From: JADHUC01 sp964623055
GTDB taxonomy: Bacteria; Planctomycetota; Planctomycetia; Pirellulales; Pirellulaceae
DNA: 64,000 bases
Reading direction: 5' to 3'
Assembly: GCA_964623055.1 (NCBI GenBank)
Contig: CAZURK010000025.1
Span: 1 to 64,000, forward strand
The notes beneath the pieces are model-generated. The model was not told where the DNA came from, ran no database searches, and worked only from the letters and a program-made list of their open reading frames with translations. The position numbers were made by a program, and so were the translations under genes. Shown here piece by piece: positions 61,046 through 64,000 of the stretch (positions within the stretch are counted from its first letter, which is position 1; each line of letters starts with the position of its first letter).

Positions 61046-64000
61046 TCAATGCCCAGTGCTAACGCCGACGGGCAGCGTGTAGAACTCACCGTCTCCCAAC
61101 AGACCGTGGAAACACTCCTGGCCTTCCACGCGCTTCTTGTGAAGCTGGCTCCTCCAATCCGTTCCGTCGGCCGCGACAAGATCCTCCGGTTTGGTCCATC
61201 CTACGGCTCCCGCCTTGTCGACTTCGACGCACAGTAACACGTTGGCGGACTCTTCCTTCAGATCGTGATAGTAGCCAAGGCGATCGTCTGGAAACGGCGT
61301 GCTGGATCCGGCGAGAGCCTTGATCGTCGTCCGACCCAGGGGAAGCCCCGGTTGCGACGGGGCGTAGTCCAGTGGCATGTAAGGGATCAACTTGGCATTA
61401 TACTCGCTGTCCCAGGGCTCGTCCAAATGGAACAGGTGGAACAACCGGGTTTGGCCGAGGTAGGGCAGCAACAGGACACGCCAACTGAGCAGCGGTTTCC
61501 CTTTCTCGTCGACGATGGCTCGCGGCGGCAAGCAGCCGTAATGCTCGTAGAACTGCTGCACGGCAACGCCGAGGGGACATTGTCGCACATCGGGTTTGGC
61601 TCCCGCAGTCCTCTCGGCCCGGAGCCGGAACTCGCGATGCTCTCGGCTTCCCGATCCAGGAGGGTGGATGCCAGCAGCGCCCCGTCCACGGTCACGGCCC
61701 CGCTTTCGGCGTCGACTTGAAGCACCTTTTCCTGGAATTCCTGGAAGCCCGCGTCGCGCCCGAATGTGCCCATGTACCCCTTGCTGATCGAGGCCGAAAA
61801 CTCGTAGGGGCGCCGGCCGCCCTCGGCGTTGAACTGTATCGTCGTTTTTTCGCTCGTCGACAGTTCGCTGACGTGTTTCTGGGCACGCAAGGTCAGTCCC
61901 GCAGGCCGAGTCACGCCCGGCAATTCGACGCCAAGGTCCGCCGGGTAAAAGGTGTACGGTCTGCGATTGGCGACGACCACCACGCCCGCTCCCTCGGCAA
62001 GGATACTCTTCTCTTCGTGCAACTGTTCGTAGATCGCCAGCGGTATTTCAACTGGTTGCGCGCCCTCGTCAGAGCTTGTGAACTGTACATGCAGTTGGAC
62101 CGTGGGACGCCGACTCACCGCGTGGCGATGCAACTCGACCGTGTTGGTCGTTATGGTCAGCGTGCCGTCGCCCAGGGGCAGGCTGGTTTCGTCTCGTCGC
62201 CGGGAGTTGGGCGGACCCGACACCTTGGTCACTGGGAAGACTTCCGTTCCCACAGATTCTCTGACAGAGTAGGTCGAGGAGATGTAGTAGGGGGCGGCCC
62301 AGCACAGCGTGTGCAAGGAATGGATCGTCTGCAGTTCCTCGTCCAGCACCACAGGTCCGACCAGCCAGCCGTCCGTCGTCCGGCCGAAACGTGTGAAAGC
62401 GGGAGCTCCGGATAAAATCCTCGTGAGTCGCGTCTCCCTGAAATCGGGGAGTTCCAGGGCAAAGAACTCTCCCAGCGAGTCGTTGGTCGTGCGCTGCTCC
62501 CCGGTTGACAGGAATAGCAGCCGGTCGTTCAGCACCGTCAACCCGCGGATGTGTTCTGTCAAAGGGAAAGTCTCGATCGGCTCCAGATCATTCAGACTGC
62601 ACACCTCCAACGTGAAACCGTCCTGTGACAGGAGAAAAACTCGCTGGGACGCGAGCACGCCTTCGGCAATACGATGCTTCAGCCGACGCGTGGCGACGAT
62701 CTTACGATTGCGCACGCCGATCAGCGCAATCTGTGGGTCGTCGTATTCGCGAGGTTTTTTTCGAGGATAGTTGTTCCACGCCAGAGCACCTGCTCCGTCG
62801 GGGCGAAGGTGCATTCGATCGCCGAATACTTCGAAAGGTACGGGAACAGGCGCGAACTGCACCGTATACGGAAACTTGCGGTCGACGTGTCGGTCCCCGG
62901 CGGATGCACGCAACACGATCTCCTGCAAACCGACGTCGGACAGTTGCGGTGTCCACTCCAGCACGCCTTCGGCCAGTCTCGCCCCTTGCGGGCCTGACGC
63001 CACGGACACGCTGACGCGTTCATCCCGCACCTCGACCGGTGCCGCAACGGGCTGGCCAGGTTCGATCAGCTCGGGCAACTCGAGAAGAGCGACCAGCAGC
63101 GGATTGTCGGGCAATGCTGCCTCGGTCATCGGCAGCAGCCACAAGGCGCCCCACCGTGCGTCGTCGTGCAGCGAGTTTGTCGCCATCAGCAGACGATCCC
63201 TGTCACCGTCCTCGAAGACGCACGTCGCGGGCATGGTATTATGCATTTCGGGAGGCGTCTGGAACAGTCGCGGCACGGCCAGGGTCACCGTGTCGGCAAG
63301 GTTGCTCCGGTCATAGAAAAATAACTCGACCGGGCCGCGGGCAATGATCCAGGGGTGGCTCTCGAGCACGCAGATCGGCAGATGATCGCGCGGGCCGCGT
63401 TCCCATTTCTCGAACGTCTCGCCGCGCCTGACACCGCGGGTATCCACAGTGAACTCCTCGTAGGGATCCGAGAGCGATCGCTCGTTGTACATTTCCCCGG
63501 CACCAATAGTTCCTGGCGGCGGCCAAATCACCGATCCCGTCAGTTCGCCGGTTTTGAGGTTCAACTCGTAACCGGTAACGTCCGAAGATGTGCTTCGCTT
63601 GGGTTTGGGCTTGTAGATCACCGTCGGATCATCGGGCTGAGGTCTTGCTCGCAGCCTCGAGACTTCATCCTTGACGAAGAGGGATTGCTGATTCGGACGG
63701 AGTGTGGGTCTCAGCAGCTCGTCGTACCGGCCGTCGTGCAGATCGATGGGATTCAAAACCAAGTCGACGGGCTGCAGAGTCTGCGGGTCCAAGGACCAGA
63801 TGATCCCCTTGTGCGACAACACGAGCAGCGTCTGATCTTCCAACGGCCTGAAGCAGAAGGCGACGTGATAGTCGTCCCAATCGAATCGGAGCGGACCGGC
63901 CACAGCCGTCTGGTCACCGTCAAAGTATTCCGGGTGGCAGACGTACAGGAACACCTCCTTGTCAACACGTAGCGTCATTGCGCAGTTGCCGGTCCGGGCG
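61046..64000 (-). pseudogene. DUF1559-type planctomycete protein, frameshifted and partial at the right edge
   Basis: One gene appears split by a frameshift near 61630-61650. The upstream reading frame (61387 to beyond 64000, ending visibly as LLDREAESIASSGSGPRG) continues into the window edge with no stop before position 64000. Its real C-terminus is in another frame, from about 61640 to 61046: GVAVQQFYEHYGCLPPRAIV, then LLSWRVLLLPYLGQTRLFHL, then LGDGEFYTL. That is the DUF1559 pattern (PxxxxxxxGxPxxSWRVxxLPYL). The first frame also has a beta-rich region with FFYDRSNLADTVTLAVPRLF and bacterial Ig-like text. A one-base deletion would explain it; a sequencing or assembly error is possible. 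Confidence 0.72.

Overview
The window looks like chromosomal DNA of a planctomycete. The reasons are: Tat-exported Gfo/Idh/MocA oxidoreductases with an SRREFL signal, a DUF1559-like C-terminus, DUF4091 and ThuA proteins, a squalene-cyclase-like repeat protein, NPYQPP-type small membrane proteins, M56/BlaI pairs, and many dispersed palindromic repeats. Several genes (corrinoid, pterin and UROD-family methyl-transfer proteins, a B12 radical SAM enzyme, a tungsten-type aldehyde:ferredoxin oxidoreductase) suggest anaerobic or microaerobic C1 metabolism. No rRNA, tRNA, CRISPR array, transposase or phage gene was recognised.

Layout. 0-6 kb: a corrinoid/methyl-transfer block (corrinoid protein end, pterin-binding methyltransferase, Gfo/Idh/MocA oxidoreductase, homocysteine methyltransferase, two UROD-family proteins). 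6-9.2 kb, minus strand: two tandem paralogues with a peptide-leader-like domain, an internal Tat/lipoprotein-like signal and a GxRPD-repeat tail, followed by a B12-binding radical SAM protein. This is the best candidate for an undescribed system (a possible RiPP-like precursor and maturase set). 9.4-17.5 kb: sugar isomerase, secreted and membrane proteins, MBL hydrolase, glnE, J-domain-like membrane protein. 17.5-21.7 kb: a BlaI repressor with a giant M56-PDZ-SurA-like receptor. 21.8-28.9 kb: a dense minus-strand run of 14 small genes (five GNATs, three cupins, LOG, adenosine deaminase, SnoaL-like, a DUF protein, 2-ketopentenoate hydratase-like).

29-49 kb: metallophosphoesterase, AOR with its ferredoxin, CocE/NonD hydrolase, a second Tat Gfo/Idh/MocA, a signal-peptide methyltransferase, two DUF4091 proteins, ThuA, a prenyltransferase-repeat protein, and a third UROD-family protein. 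48.9-59.3 kb: a signalling region with a lone receiver, PEBP protein, MnmE-like GTPase, Hpt protein, HD-GYP response regulator and a 2020-residue pseudokinase/AAA/GAF hybrid histidine kinase, which together look like a phosphorelay. 59.5-64 kb: a TPR-like membrane protein and a frameshifted DUF1559-type gene running off the right edge.

Dispersed palindromes occur throughout. They supply the stop codons of three genes, form two matching composite elements, and in one case lie in frame inside a coding N-terminus. All assignments are from reading the sequence and from family knowledge; no database search was run.
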